From positions 215,966 to 279,965 of the forward strand of contig NZ_KB893206.1 of the NCBI RefSeq assembly GCF_000374025.1: a stretch of 64,000 bases of DNA. The letters are read 5' to 3'. The translations under genes were made by a program, and so were the position numbers. This DNA comes from Spirosoma panaciterrae DSM 21099 (GTDB lineage Bacteria > Bacteroidota > Bacteroidia > Cytophagales > Spirosomataceae). A model generated the notes under the pieces. The model did no database searches and was not told the DNA's origin. It saw only the letters and a list, made by a program, of their open reading frames with translations. Shown one piece after another: positions 41,137 through 50,098 of the stretch. Position 1 is the first letter of the stretch. Every line of letters starts with the position of its first letter.

Positions 41137-42096
41137 ATGAAAATCAAGCTTCTATGGATGTGTATAGGCGTCGGCCTTTTGAGTCTGCTGGACGGCTGTA
41201 CAGAAATGACGTCAGTAAATACCACCTTGGGAGACTGGACGGCAAAATCAGCGTTGGAGGGCGTCGGCCGTTCCGGAGCAACTGGTTTTGTTATTGGCAG
41301 CGTAGCTTACCTGGGCACCGGGCAGGATGCATCGAAAAATGCACTTACCGATTTCTGGGCGTATGATCCAGCCAGTAACGCCTGGACGCAGAAAGCAGCA
41401 TTTCCCGGAAAAGGCCGAAGCGAAGCCGTTGGTTTTGCCATTGGGACGAAGGGGTATCTGGGTACTGGGGCCGATGCACAGGGCAACATGTTTCGGGATA
41501 TGTATGCGTATGATACCTATAGCAACACCTGGCAGCGCGTGGCCGACTTTAGCGGAACCTCCCGCAGATCGGCAGTTGGCTTCAGCCTGTATGACGTTGG
41601 CTTTATTGGATTGGGTTTTGATGGGAGTGAACGGGCTGATCTTTGGCGCTATAACCCTTCGGCCAACATCTGGACACAGCGAAAATACTTTAGTAATACG
41701 GCTCGTGTAGGGGCTGTAGCCTTTGTGGTCAATAACCTGGTGTATGTAGGTATGGGCAGTTCGGGCGGAAACAATCGCAACGATTTATGGCAATACGATA
41801 TGGACCAGGATACCTGGACTCAACGGCAAAGTTTGCCCGCATCCATACCTTCCAGTTCGTATGGGGTCAGTTTCACGATTAATGGGACAGGCTATGTCGT
41901 AACGGGTACTACAACCATAAACAATGTGCTAGCCTATACGCCCGGTACGGATTCCTGGGCGATAAAAGGCTCGTTTGAAGGGGCTTCCCGGTCTAAAGCC
42001 GTTGGTTTTTCGGTCGGTTCGAGAGGGTATGTGACAACGGGATTAACCGGAAATGCACCACTTGATGATACGTGGGCATACGATCCGTCGTATTGA
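41137..42096 (+). CDS. Kelch-repeat lipoprotein
   Basis: The product is about 319 residues from ATG 41137 (upstream frame from 41050 rejected). It has a lipoprotein signal (V-G-L-L-S-L-L-D-G-C) and then five to six Kelch-type repeats with the recurring A-Y-D-P-A-S-N-A-W-T-Q, Y-D-T-Y-S-N-T-W-Q-R and Y-N-P-S-A-N-I-W-T-Q, the G-R-S-x-A-V-G-F patterns and double glycines. These form a beta-propeller, usually a binding platform at the cell surface in this phylum. The partner is unknown. Confidence 0.85.
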   Translation: MKIKLLWMCIGVGLLSLLDGCTEMTSVNTTLGDWTAKSALEGVGRSGATGFVIGSVAYLGTGQDASKNALTDFWAYDPASNAWTQKAAFPGKGRSEAVGFAIGTKGYLGTGADAQGNMFRDMYAYDTYSNTWQRVADFSGTSRRSAVGFSLYDVGFIGLGFDGSERADLWRYNPSANIWTQRKYFSNTARVGAVAFVVNNLVYVGMGSSGGNNRNDLWQYDMDQDTWTQRQSLPASIPSSSYGVSFTINGTGYVVTGTTTINNVLAYTPGTDSWAIKGSFEGASRSKAVGFSVGSRGYVTTGLTGNAPLDDTWAYDPSY

Positions 42097-42193
42097 TGCG
42101 GCTTGCCACTTTTCGGGGATGAGGGTATATTTACAGCTATTTTTTCGTTATTTACCCATATTCTTTGGCAAACTAATCGATTCTCAAAACTGA

Positions 42194-43576
42194 ATGGAAG
42201 CTACACCAGCTCAAACCGACGCAAAATCTGCTGCTACATATCCCCGGAGTATCCCTTTTATTATTGGCAACGAAGCTGCCGAACGGTTCAGTTTCTACGG
42301 CATGCGCTCCATTCTTAGTACGTTTCTGGTAGCCCAGTTTTTTAACCCCACGCATAATCCGGCGCTGCAATCGGTGGCTGAAGCCAAGGCAAATGACCAG
42401 GTTCATTTTTTCGTAGCACTGGCTTACTTCATGCCGTTGATCGGTGGACTGGTGGCCGACTGGTTTTTCGGAAAGTACAAAGTGATTCTGTACGTGTCGA
42501 TGATCTATTGCGTAGGGCACTTGTTTCTGGCGCTGTTCGATACGGACCTGGAGTGGTTTACGTATGGGTTGCTGCTGATTGCGATTGGTGCGGGTGGAAT
42601 TAAGTCCTGTGTATCGGCCAATGTGGGTGACCAGTTCGATCAGTCGAATCAGCACCTGATGTCGAAAATATACGGATGGTTTTATTTTAGTATCAATTCG
42701 GGGTCGGTCATCGCGACTATGCTCATTCCGTATTTGTATGCTACGTATGGAGCCAGTGTTGCCTTTGGTGTGCCGGGTATCCTGATGGCGTTGGCTACTC
42801 TGATTTTCTGGTTGGGTCGTGATCGCTACGTTAAAGTGCCGCCGATTGGTCTGAAAAATGCGCTGGCCGATGTGCAGATGTGGAAAGAGAACCTGGGAGC
42901 TATGGGGCGGGTGCTCTCCGTCTTTATTTTTATTCCGGTATTCTGGGCGCTCTGGGATCAGAACCTGTCGGAGTGGGTATTGCAGGCCACCAAGCTCGAC
43001 CTGACCCTGGTGGATGGGTTTACCGTGCTGCCCGAACAGGTTCAAACTGTGAATCCCTTCTTTTTGGTAACTATGATTCCTGTTTTCACCTACGGGGTTT
43101 ATCCGTTGCTGGAGCGACTGGGCGTAAAGGTTACTCCACTTCGGAAAATGGGGGTAGGTTTTCTGTTGGCGGGAGTGTCGTTTGTTATTATTGCCCAGTT
43201 GCAGGAGCGGATCGATGCCGGCCAGCACCCAACGGTCTGGTGGCAAATTCTGGCTTATCTGGTGTTATCGGCCAGTGAAGTACTAGTGTCGGTAACGAGC
43301 CTGGAGTATGCGTATACCCATTCGCCCAAAGCCATTAAAAGCCTGATGTCGTCGTTCTACCTGCTGGTGATTTCGGCAGGTAACTTATTTGTGTCCTTCG
43401 TCAACCAGAGTATTGCGAACAAAGGGTTTTTCTCCCGGTTCGAAGGGGCCAATTATTACTGGTTCTTTGTTGAACTGATGGCTGTTAATTTGGTCCTTTA
43501 TCTCATTGCGACAGCCTTTGTTAAGGAAAAAGTGTACGTAGGACAGACAGAAGAAACGGGTCACCTACCTGAATAA
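42194..43576 (+). CDS. POT/PTR family proton-coupled peptide transporter
   Basis: The 460-residue product has the POT signature near the start (I-I-G-N-E-A-A-E-R-F-S-F-Y-G-M-R, E-x-x-E-R-F-x-Y-Y-like) and F-Y-F-S-I-N-S-G-S, with about 12 hydrophobic helices. The E-R-F residues couple protons to di- and tripeptide import across the inner membrane. A C-terminal K-E-K-V-Y-V-G-Q tail is soluble. Some family members carry other nitrogen compounds. A strong terminator follows. Confidence 0.92.
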   Translation: MEATPAQTDAKSAATYPRSIPFIIGNEAAERFSFYGMRSILSTFLVAQFFNPTHNPALQSVAEAKANDQVHFFVALAYFMPLIGGLVADWFFGKYKVILYVSMIYCVGHLFLALFDTDLEWFTYGLLLIAIGAGGIKSCVSANVGDQFDQSNQHLMSKIYGWFYFSINSGSVIATMLIPYLYATYGASVAFGVPGILMALATLIFWLGRDRYVKVPPIGLKNALADVQMWKENLGAMGRVLSVFIFIPVFWALWDQNLSEWVLQATKLDLTLVDGFTVLPEQVQTVNPFFLVTMIPVFTYGVYPLLERLGVKVTPLRKMGVGFLLAGVSFVIIAQLQERIDAGQHPTVWWQILAYLVLSASEVLVSVTSLEYAYTHSPKAIKSLMSSFYLLVISAGNLFVSFVNQSIANKGFFSRFEGANYYWFFVELMAVNLVLYLIATAFVKEKVYVGQTEETGHLPE

Positions 43577-43583
43577 ATCCGAT

Positions 43584-43654
43584 AACCCTCCAATAGTACG
43601 AAAGCCAAATGAAGCGCCAGGAGCCTCGTTTGGCTTTTGTACTATTGGGAGGTT
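43584..43654 (+). terminator. Terminator after the POT transporter
   Basis: AACCCTCCAATAGTAC at 43584-43599 pairs with GTACTATTGGGAGGTT at 43639-43654, and an inner AAAGCCAAA / TTTGGCTTT extends the stem. TTGTTTG follows. Confidence 0.8.
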
Positions 43655-43796
43655 TTGTTTGATAAATGTAACTGAGAACCTGCCGATAATTGGTGTAATA
43701 AGTAGATATACACCGCTCAGTAAATAAATTGTTACTCAGAAGGGCTTTTTTGATCTAAAGAATAAAATCACACATACTTAAATTTAGATTTTATAA

Positions 43797-43810
43797 TTAG
43801 TGTACACTAA
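43797..43810. promoter_or_regulatory. Perfect 14-bp palindrome upstream of an orphan ECF sigma gene
   Basis: TTAGTGTACACTAA is its own reverse complement. It is 21 nt before the ATG of the sigma gene, inside an AT-rich ~150-bp leader, at the place where an operator or repressor site would act. The binding protein is unknown. Confidence 0.55.
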
Positions 43811-43831
43811 ACTTGTTGTTTAACCTAACGC

Positions 43832-44383
43832 ATGTTCACTTCATTGACTGATGAAGAACTACTTCGTCAATGTTTACCATCGCAGCCGAATCAATGTTTT
43901 GAAACACTTTATAATCGATATGTTAATAAGGTTTATCGTCGTTGTTTATCAATGACCAAAGATGCTGACCAGGCTCAGGATTTTACACATGACATTTTTA
44001 TAAAGGTATTCAATAAACTTGATGCGTTTCAGGAGCGATCAAGCTTTTCGACCTGGCTCTATTCCATTGCGTTTAATTATTGCTCGGATCAGTTGCGACT
44101 GGCTAAACGGCTGCCGACAACGGCCATCGAAGAAGAACTGGAAGAAAATAGAGCTGAGTCGACAGAAACACACTTGCATGAAGAAACCCTTCATATTGTG
44201 AAACAGGCTATGGATAAGCTTTCTCAAAAAGAAAGGGCCCTGCTCCGGTTGAAGTATGAGGATGGTATGAGTATTGACGAAATTGCCCAGTTATACGATC
44301 TGAAACCCAGTGCGGTGAAAATGCGGCTGAAGCGAAGCCGTGAGAAAATATACAGCCTTTGCGCCCAGCACGTTTTGAATTGA
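43832..44383 (+). CDS. ECF RNA polymerase sigma factor (orphan)
   Basis: The 183-residue product has region 2 (F-E-T-L-Y-N-R-Y-V-N-K-V-Y-R, Q-D-F-T-H-D-I-F-I-K-V-F), a region 2.4-like R-S-S-F-S-T-W-L-Y-S-I-A and region 4 (L-S-Q-K-E-R-A-L-L-R-L-K-Y-E-D-G-M, I-A-Q-L-Y-D-L-K-P-S-A-V-K). No anti-sigma gene is next to it, unlike the two FecI-type factors here. Codon use and flanks are AT-richer than neighbours. A 14-bp palindrome in the leader may regulate it. Confidence 0.9.
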   Translation: MFTSLTDEELLRQCLPSQPNQCFETLYNRYVNKVYRRCLSMTKDADQAQDFTHDIFIKVFNKLDAFQERSSFSTWLYSIAFNYCSDQLRLAKRLPTTAIEEELEENRAESTETHLHEETLHIVKQAMDKLSQKERALLRLKYEDGMSIDEIAQLYDLKPSAVKMRLKRSREKIYSLCAQHVLN

Positions 44384-44562
44384 ACAGATAATATTGAAAT
44401 TTTTTTCTGCTTTTGTGTGACTAAAAGTTTTATTTAACGTCAAAAGGTTGATTAAATGTTACTGTTGTTGTGAATAGGGTTCGGTCGATTAGCGATCGGG
44501 CTTTTTGGTTTATATAGACAATCAACTCGTAACAAAGTATATGTAGCTTATTTACTGCATTT

Positions 44563-45702
44563 TTATTGTCTGGTTTTCAATAGGTTACCTAGCTGTTGCG
44601 CTGTTCGAATTAAGTTTTGCCTGGTATTCGTAAGGGCTGTGGGCAAATCGGTTGGCCCATTGCCGATGGCCAGCAGCATATCGAAATACTTACCTAGTCC
44701 ATCATGTTGATCAAGCGGTATTTTCCCGGCGAGGCCAATAACGGGTAAATTTTTCGCTTTCGCCCGAAACGCTACGCCATAAGGCCCTTTGCCATGTAGG
44801 GTCTGTTCGTCGATACTTCCCTCACCCGTAATGACCAGATCGGCATCCGCTAACGCTTCGTCAAAGCGGGTGAAGTCGAGGAAAAACTCAATCCCATTGA
44901 TCAGTTTGGCCTTCAGAAAGGTGTAAAGTCCGGCCGACACTCCCCCGGCTGCTCCCCCATGTTTAACAGCGGCCATATCGATGCCCGTTAAGGACTGAGC
45001 CACATTCGCCAGGGTAGCCAGCCCGGCATCCAGCGTTTGCACCGCTTCGGGGGTAGCGCCTTTCTGGGGGCCAAATACAGCCGCTGAACCCTGATCGCCC
45101 AGGAGTGTATTGTCGACATCACATAGAATAGAAATGTCGCAGGTAAATACGCGCGGTTCCAGTTTCGAAACATCGATCGTTGTGATTTCGGTAAATCGGC
45201 CCGGTTCGGTAAGATCGTTACCCGATGCATCGAGAAAACGAATGCCTAAAGCCCGTAATATACCTGTGCCGCCGTCGACCGTGGCTGAGCCGCCAATGGC
45301 CAGAACAAGTTGGGTAACGCCCATATCCAGCGCCAGTTTAATCAGTTCGCCAGTCCCAAACGACGTAGCCCTCAAGGGGTTCAGTTCACTGGGGTCAACC
45401 AGATGAAGCCCTGATGCGCTGGCCATTTCAATAATAGCGGTTTTGCCCTTGGCGACGAGTCCGAACGAAGCGGTTATTTTTCGTCCGAAGGGATCATCGA
45501 CTTCGGCCGAAACCCGCTGGCCGTTGTGCTTTCGAATCATCAGTTCGCCCGTTCCATCGCCCCCATCGCCAATGGGGAAGCATTCACACGTACAGTCGAG
45601 CGTACTCTGTTGAAATCCTTCCTGAATGGCAAGGGCAGCATCCAGCGCATTAAGACTGTGTTTAAACGCATTAGGGGCAATGAGAATGCGGGTCTGTGGC
45701 AT
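44563..45702 (-). CDS. Glycerate kinase (GlxK/GarK family)
   Basis: The 379-residue product begins R-I-L-I-A-P-N-A-F-K-H-S-L, with P-I-G-D-G-G-D-G-T-G-E, L-A-I-G-G-S-A-T-V-D-G-G-T-G and V-I-T-G-E-G-S-I-D-E-Q-T, the characteristic blocks of the type I glycerate kinase family. It phosphorylates D-glycerate to 2-phosphoglycerate (some members make 3-phosphoglycerate). It is the last gene of the long minus-strand locus and lies downstream of a D-2-hydroxyacid dehydrogenase, so the locus probably ends in lower glycolysis. Confidence 0.92.
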   Translation of the reverse strand: MPQTRILIAPNAFKHSLNALDAALAIQEGFQQSTLDCTCECFPIGDGGDGTGELMIRKHNGQRVSAEVDDPFGRKITASFGLVAKGKTAIIEMASASGLHLVDPSELNPLRATSFGTGELIKLALDMGVTQLVLAIGGSATVDGGTGILRALGIRFLDASGNDLTEPGRFTEITTIDVSKLEPRVFTCDISILCDVDNTLLGDQGSAAVFGPQKGATPEAVQTLDAGLATLANVAQSLTGIDMAAVKHGGAAGGVSAGLYTFLKAKLINGIEFFLDFTRFDEALADADLVITGEGSIDEQTLHGKGPYGVAFRAKAKNLPVIGLAGKIPLDQHDGLGKYFDMLLAIGNGPTDLPTALTNTRQNLIRTAQQLGNLLKTRQ

Positions 45703-45755
45703 AAGGGTAAGGAAGAAAAGACAAAATTACTTTTTTAGGTGGCTTGTTTGTTTGG

Positions 45756-47912
45756 CTATCGATACAAGCTGACCAGCATCTCGAAGTCATCGACTTTCGG
45801 CACGATACACTCGACCCAGCCATTGGTCTGGGTAAACGGCAAATGGGTACCTGCCCGCATCAGTCTTAGTTGCTTAACGGGTTTAGCGGGCTTGAAACGA
45901 ACACGTGTATTTTGAATGGAGATTGGTTCGCGAAGCGACGCGCCGATTTGACCTGAGTGGTTGATCAGACCGATCCACTCGAAAGCACTGTTTCGGTTGG
46001 CCAGATGTGTCATTTCGATCAGGGGTGATGCATTGGTTTTGAGTGAACTGGCCGTTTGTAAGATAGTTTGGAGAGCGGCAATAAATAAAGCCCGGTGACC
46101 GTGATGGCCTTTGAACTCATATTGGGTGCCCAGGCGCCAGGGGATAAAAACGGTTTTGCCCTGCCCATACGTATTGGCTACTAATCCTGGAGCGTCGGTA
46201 ATGTCGGTGGCAGTAAAGTACGATTTTTCGGGCGGGCCAAAGCGGGTATTCGGTACTAATCGCAGGTAAGACTGAGCCGATCCGCTGGGCTTGCAGTTGA
46301 GCAGGTCGGAATACATCATCAACAAATCGAGGTCTTTGAACCCGTCGGCTCCCAGCGTTTTTTTGTCGGCCTGACTGATTTGGAGGTAGGTCGATTTGGT
46401 TTGCGGAAATAGTTCGTAGTCTGGTAAAACCCCCAACGACTTCAGCCGAATACGTTTGAGTGGTTTACCTGTTTCATCATTGGTTGAACTGAACCCGGTG
46501 ACCAGCAGTTTTCCGCCTTTCTGCACATACTCATCCAGTTGAGCCGTGAGCTGGTCCGACATATTGGCGACATCACCCACCAGGATGGCATCATACGCCT
46601 GCAACGGCTGGGGAGCAGTTTTGCTGCCGACGGTAGCGGGTTCGATGATGTCGTACATGATGTGTTCTTCGGAAAGCAGCTTGATCATTCCCCGGTATTC
46701 TTTTTCCGACCCTTTCAGCAGACCGACGTGACTCACGGGTTTCAGGTTGGTAAAGAATGCTTCATGCTTCTTATGAAAGCCGTACAGGTCGTTCAGGATG
46801 GGGATGAATACGCGGTCGTCCTGATTTACGAGCGTGCCAATGACGTTGAAATCGAGGGGAGCACCGTTGAGCATATTACCAAGCAGCCACACCCGGCCGA
46901 TGTTTGGTGAAGTGGCGGTATGGCGGAACGGAATGGCCAGAAAATAAATGAAGACATTACTGGGCGTTTTGTCTTTGTATGACCCCAATACACGCTTGAC
47001 GTGGTCGGTGCCGGAGTAATTCCACTCGTAATTGTCGGTTAGCCAGGAACTGGATTCGTCACGGATCATATCCACTCCGGCATCAGCATAGGTGTTGACG
47101 ACCAGGTTGGGGTTCAGCTTTTTGATAAACTCGCCCGTTTTATAGAATAACTCGTCGGCTGTAGTTTTCTTGAAGGTATTGTACCGTCGGAACACCGGAT
47201 CGCTCATATCAGCTTTGGTGGGGAGCGTCAGCCCTGTTTCGTCGTGAAATCGCTTTTGGCAGTTATTACACTGGCAAATACCGTGGTACGTGCCGCTATA
47301 GTCCGACGTGGTGTAGCCGATCATGTTGAAGAAAATACCATCGAATGAGTACTGGGTAATAGCCTCTTTCAGAATCTCGAATCCGTAGTTCTGCTGATAG
47401 CCACCGTTGATACAGGTGTGGACCTGCCCGTTGTAATTTACGTGCTGCCCGCTGGTGCCTACATATAGCCAGTCGGGCTTTTGAGCGGCAAACGTTTCGT
47501 TGATTTTACTAAAATCGAACCGTCCGATGACTTTTATGCCCTTCGCATGAAGTTTACGGACCAAGTCGCCCACCAGATCTCCTTTCATATGCTGATTGAC
47601 AAAGTGGTAGGTCAGTTTGCTGGGGTAGTTGGCCACAATACCGCCCACGTTCAGCATCACCACGGTAGCCGACGCATCGACCATCGACTGAACGTACGCG
47701 TCGGTATCCATGAGAGCGTCGATTTCGCGCAGATTGGTCTGGATCAGCCGAACCGGGGTCCGATTCCACCAACTGCCGTCGTAACTTCCCGGATTAAGGG
47801 AGGTAAGGTCGAATTTCTGCGCTTTCGATGTCGACGGTGCGGCTTGCCCAAATCCCCTACTTGCGATCAGAATATGGAGGACAAAACCCAGAAGGTATGT
47901 AGTCGATTTCAT
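45756..47912 (-). CDS. Secreted GHL6-like protein, Sec-exported paralog
   Basis: The 718-residue product has a Sec signal (cut near G-F-G-Q). It has a TIM-barrel-like part (about 40-400) with G-I-F-F-N-M-I-G-Y and the Cys cluster C-Q-C-N-N-C-Q-K-R-F, then a flavodoxin-like trimerisation domain as in GH42 (A-I-L-V-G-D-V-A-N-M-S, K-G-G-K-L-L-V-T-G-F) and a C-terminal beta domain. This is the architecture of putative glycosyl hydrolase GHL6. The protein at 51954 has the same layout and Cys cluster. No activity is known; exported glycoside hydrolase is the best guess. It is in the SusCD locus. Confidence 0.72.
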   Translation of the reverse strand: MKSTTYLLGFVLHILIASRGFGQAAPSTSKAQKFDLTSLNPGSYDGSWWNRTPVRLIQTNLREIDALMDTDAYVQSMVDASATVVMLNVGGIVANYPSKLTYHFVNQHMKGDLVGDLVRKLHAKGIKVIGRFDFSKINETFAAQKPDWLYVGTSGQHVNYNGQVHTCINGGYQQNYGFEILKEAITQYSFDGIFFNMIGYTTSDYSGTYHGICQCNNCQKRFHDETGLTLPTKADMSDPVFRRYNTFKKTTADELFYKTGEFIKKLNPNLVVNTYADAGVDMIRDESSSWLTDNYEWNYSGTDHVKRVLGSYKDKTPSNVFIYFLAIPFRHTATSPNIGRVWLLGNMLNGAPLDFNVIGTLVNQDDRVFIPILNDLYGFHKKHEAFFTNLKPVSHVGLLKGSEKEYRGMIKLLSEEHIMYDIIEPATVGSKTAPQPLQAYDAILVGDVANMSDQLTAQLDEYVQKGGKLLVTGFSSTNDETGKPLKRIRLKSLGVLPDYELFPQTKSTYLQISQADKKTLGADGFKDLDLLMMYSDLLNCKPSGSAQSYLRLVPNTRFGPPEKSYFTATDITDAPGLVANTYGQGKTVFIPWRLGTQYEFKGHHGHRALFIAALQTILQTASSLKTNASPLIEMTHLANRNSAFEWIGLINHSGQIGASLREPISIQNTRVRFKPAKPVKQLRLMRAGTHLPFTQTNGWVECIVPKVDDFEMLVSLYR

Positions 47913-48026
47913 AGATAAAGGAGGTTTAGGGGTAGGAATTCAAAGGCAATGAACACCTGAGGAGCTTATTCGGCGGCTACCGGACAAGCTCCCGATCAGG
48001 GAAGAAAATGGGTTAAAATGAAACGG

Positions 48027-48986
48027 TTAGGTATTGACCACGTTAACCGGATTGCCAGCCAGATAGGCTTCCAGGTTCGCGATGGTAATAGCCATCAATC
48101 GTGACCGGGCTTCTTTGGTTGCCCAGGCAATGTGCGGGGTAATCAGGCAGTTTTTGGCCGTAAACAGCGGGTTGTCGGCAGCAGGCGGTTCAACTGATAG
48201 CACATCAATACCCGCTCCGGCAATCACATCGCTGTTGAGTGCATTGGCCAAATCCTGATCGACAATGATTGGCCCACGGGACGTATTGAGCAAAAACGCC
48301 GTTGGTTTCATCCGCTTCAGGTTTTCCTGATTGATCAACCCTTTGGTTTCGGGCGTTAGTGGGCAATGAATACTCACTACGTCCGATTGCTCCAGAATTT
48401 CCGGTACGTCGGCCCAGCGGAAATTAGGTCGGTGCGACTGGTCCGTCTGGTGCCGTTTGGAACCCAGAATGTTCATGCCAAAGGCTGTGGCAATATCGCC
48501 GACTTTCTCACCGATACTACCGAACCCAATGATACCCATCGTTTTGCCAGCGAGTTCGATAAGGGGATAATCCCAATAACACCAGTCGGCCGATTTCGCC
48601 CATTTACCGTCTTTTACGGTATCGCTATGGTGTTTGACATGCTGGGTCAGTTCGAGCAATAAAGCGAAAGTCATCTGCACAACCGAGGCCGTTCCATAGC
48701 CGGGTACATTGCTGACAATAATCCCTTTTGCTTTAGCGACCTCTGTGTTAACGATGTTGTAGCCGGTGGCCAGTACGCCAATAAATTTCAGATTGGGTAG
48801 GTTTTCCAGAACGTCTTCACCCAGCGGAGTTTTGTTCGTAAAAAGGACTTCGGCATCGGCAGCCCGCTCCAGTACTTTGTCGGCTGGTGTGCGGTCGTAT
48901 ACGGTTAATTCGCCCAATTGTTCAATACCTTCCCAGGTCAAATCGCCGGGGTTCAGGGTGTATCCATCCAGTACTACAATCTTCAT
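48027..48986 (-). CDS. D-2-hydroxyacid dehydrogenase (hydroxypyruvate/glyoxylate reductase-like)
   Basis: The product is about 319 residues from ATG 48986; the longer frame to 49016 runs into a repeat. It has the NAD loop G-I-I-G-F-G-S-I-G, the substrate Arg in L-N-T-S-R-G-P-I-I, Glu in V-L-S-V-E-P-P and His in I-T-P-H-I-A-W, a full catalytic set. Family members reduce hydroxypyruvate or glyoxylate to D-glycerate or glycolate. A glycerate kinase lies two genes downstream, which favours D-glycerate as product or substrate. Confidence 0.9.
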   Translation of the reverse strand: MKIVVLDGYTLNPGDLTWEGIEQLGELTVYDRTPADKVLERAADAEVLFTNKTPLGEDVLENLPNLKFIGVLATGYNIVNTEVAKAKGIIVSNVPGYGTASVVQMTFALLLELTQHVKHHSDTVKDGKWAKSADWCYWDYPLIELAGKTMGIIGFGSIGEKVGDIATAFGMNILGSKRHQTDQSHRPNFRWADVPEILEQSDVVSIHCPLTPETKGLINQENLKRMKPTAFLLNTSRGPIIVDQDLANALNSDVIAGAGIDVLSVEPPAADNPLFTAKNCLITPHIAWATKEARSRLMAITIANLEAYLAGNPVNVVNT

Positions 48987-49007
48987 GTTTGTTCGGTCTC
49001 GATTAGG

Positions 49008-49087
49008 ATAGAACACGGATTTTTATGATGATTATGATTTCTGCGGATCATGACAAATCATAATCATCATAAAAATCCGTGTTCTAT
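49008..49087. repeat. Perfect 33-bp inverted repeat inside the operon
   Basis: The arms 49008-49040 and 49055-49087 are exact reverse complements (ATAGAACACGGATTTTTATG...) around a 14-nt loop. It lies between the dehydrogenase and the isomerase genes, where it could end or stabilise part of the transcript. Confidence 0.9.
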
Positions 49088-49107
49088 TGTCTGTGTTATA
49101 GATTACC

Positions 49108-50019
49108 TTACACCCGCGCCCAGGCTTCGTTCAGGGTGCGTTTGGCGTTGGCAATTACGACATCCGGGTCTTCATCGCCAAATGGTTTGACTTCAAAGCT
49201 AAAGATTGGCGGGTTTTCGGTATTCAGATAGCCTATGTCGAGCAGCACTTTCAGGTAATGCGCTACTTCGGCCACATCGTTTTCGCCATTCGGAAAGCCA
49301 AAGCGGGGGTGTACATCCCCATAAGCGGGCATGTCGGGGCTTTTGACCACACAGTTGCCAACGTGGGCGTGGGTGATGTAATCTTTTACGGGCAGCAGCG
49401 ACTCTTCAATGGTTTCGTGAATGAGCGGAATGTGGCTCAGGTCGACCATCAGCCCGAAATGATCGTGGGTTTTCCGGATTTCCTGCGCGTACCGTAAGGC
49501 CAGATCTGCCGGGCCGATCAGCGATTTTTTATCGACATCGTAATCGAACACTTCCAGTGAGATCTTCATATCGCCCTTGCTCTTGGCGTAGGCGCAGAGT
49601 TCGTTCGTCGAATCGACCAGCAGTTGAAACGCATTTTCTTTGTCTGCTTCATCGTATCGGCCACTCAGAAATGAAAAGCCCGAAGCCCCCAATTCATAGG
49701 CCTGATCGATGCCTTCCTTGGCATTGGCGAGTGCCTTCTGACGACCGTCTTCGTTGGTATCGTTGAGATTAAGTCCGGTAGTAAGTAATCGAGGCTGGGC
49801 CGCAAAAGCCACCTGCATATGCGAGGCTTCCAGCAGGCGTTTTACGTTCTGACGAATATCGGGATCGTTAACAGTGGTAATTTCAATAGCGTTGAAATAA
49901 TCGTCGAGAACTACTTTTTTGATGGTTTCGACGATGGGCCCGTCTCCTTTCATGGTTTCGGGGAAAGCCATAAAGTGGACCAGGCCAACCTTCATGTAGT
50001 GGCTAAGTGGAGCAGTCAT
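49108..50019 (-). CDS. Xylose isomerase-like TIM barrel (sugar phosphate isomerase/epimerase family)
   Basis: The 303-residue product (ATG 50019; ATG 49995 also possible) has K-I-S-L-E-V-F-D-Y-D, L-M-V-D-L-S-H-I-P, T-H-A-H-V-G-N-C and a late F-S-F-E-V-K-P, giving the Glu/Asp/His/Glu metal set of the AP-endonuclease-2 barrel. The superfamily includes hydroxypyruvate isomerase, ketose epimerases and 3-keto-sugar enzymes. Next to a hydroxyacid dehydrogenase and a glycerate kinase, hydroxypyruvate isomerase is attractive, but the sequence alone does not decide it. Confidence 0.85.
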   Translation of the reverse strand: MTAPLSHYMKVGLVHFMAFPETMKGDGPIVETIKKVVLDDYFNAIEITTVNDPDIRQNVKRLLEASHMQVAFAAQPRLLTTGLNLNDTNEDGRQKALANAKEGIDQAYELGASGFSFLSGRYDEADKENAFQLLVDSTNELCAYAKSKGDMKISLEVFDYDVDKKSLIGPADLALRYAQEIRKTHDHFGLMVDLSHIPLIHETIEESLLPVKDYITHAHVGNCVVKSPDMPAYGDVHPRFGFPNGENDVAEVAHYLKVLLDIGYLNTENPPIFSFEVKPFGDEDPDVVIANAKRTLNEAWARV

Positions 50020-50098
50020 AAAATGGAATCGTATACGAGAAAAGAATAAGATGCCTACGGCCTCTACGAGCAGAGACGAAAAAGGTAGCCTGTACTAC

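Noticed and set aside
41137..42096. Regular DNA repeats within the Kelch gene, considered as a CRISPR array
   Set aside because: Repeats are at protein level only, degenerate in DNA and without uniform spacers. No CRISPR array or cas gene is seen in the window.
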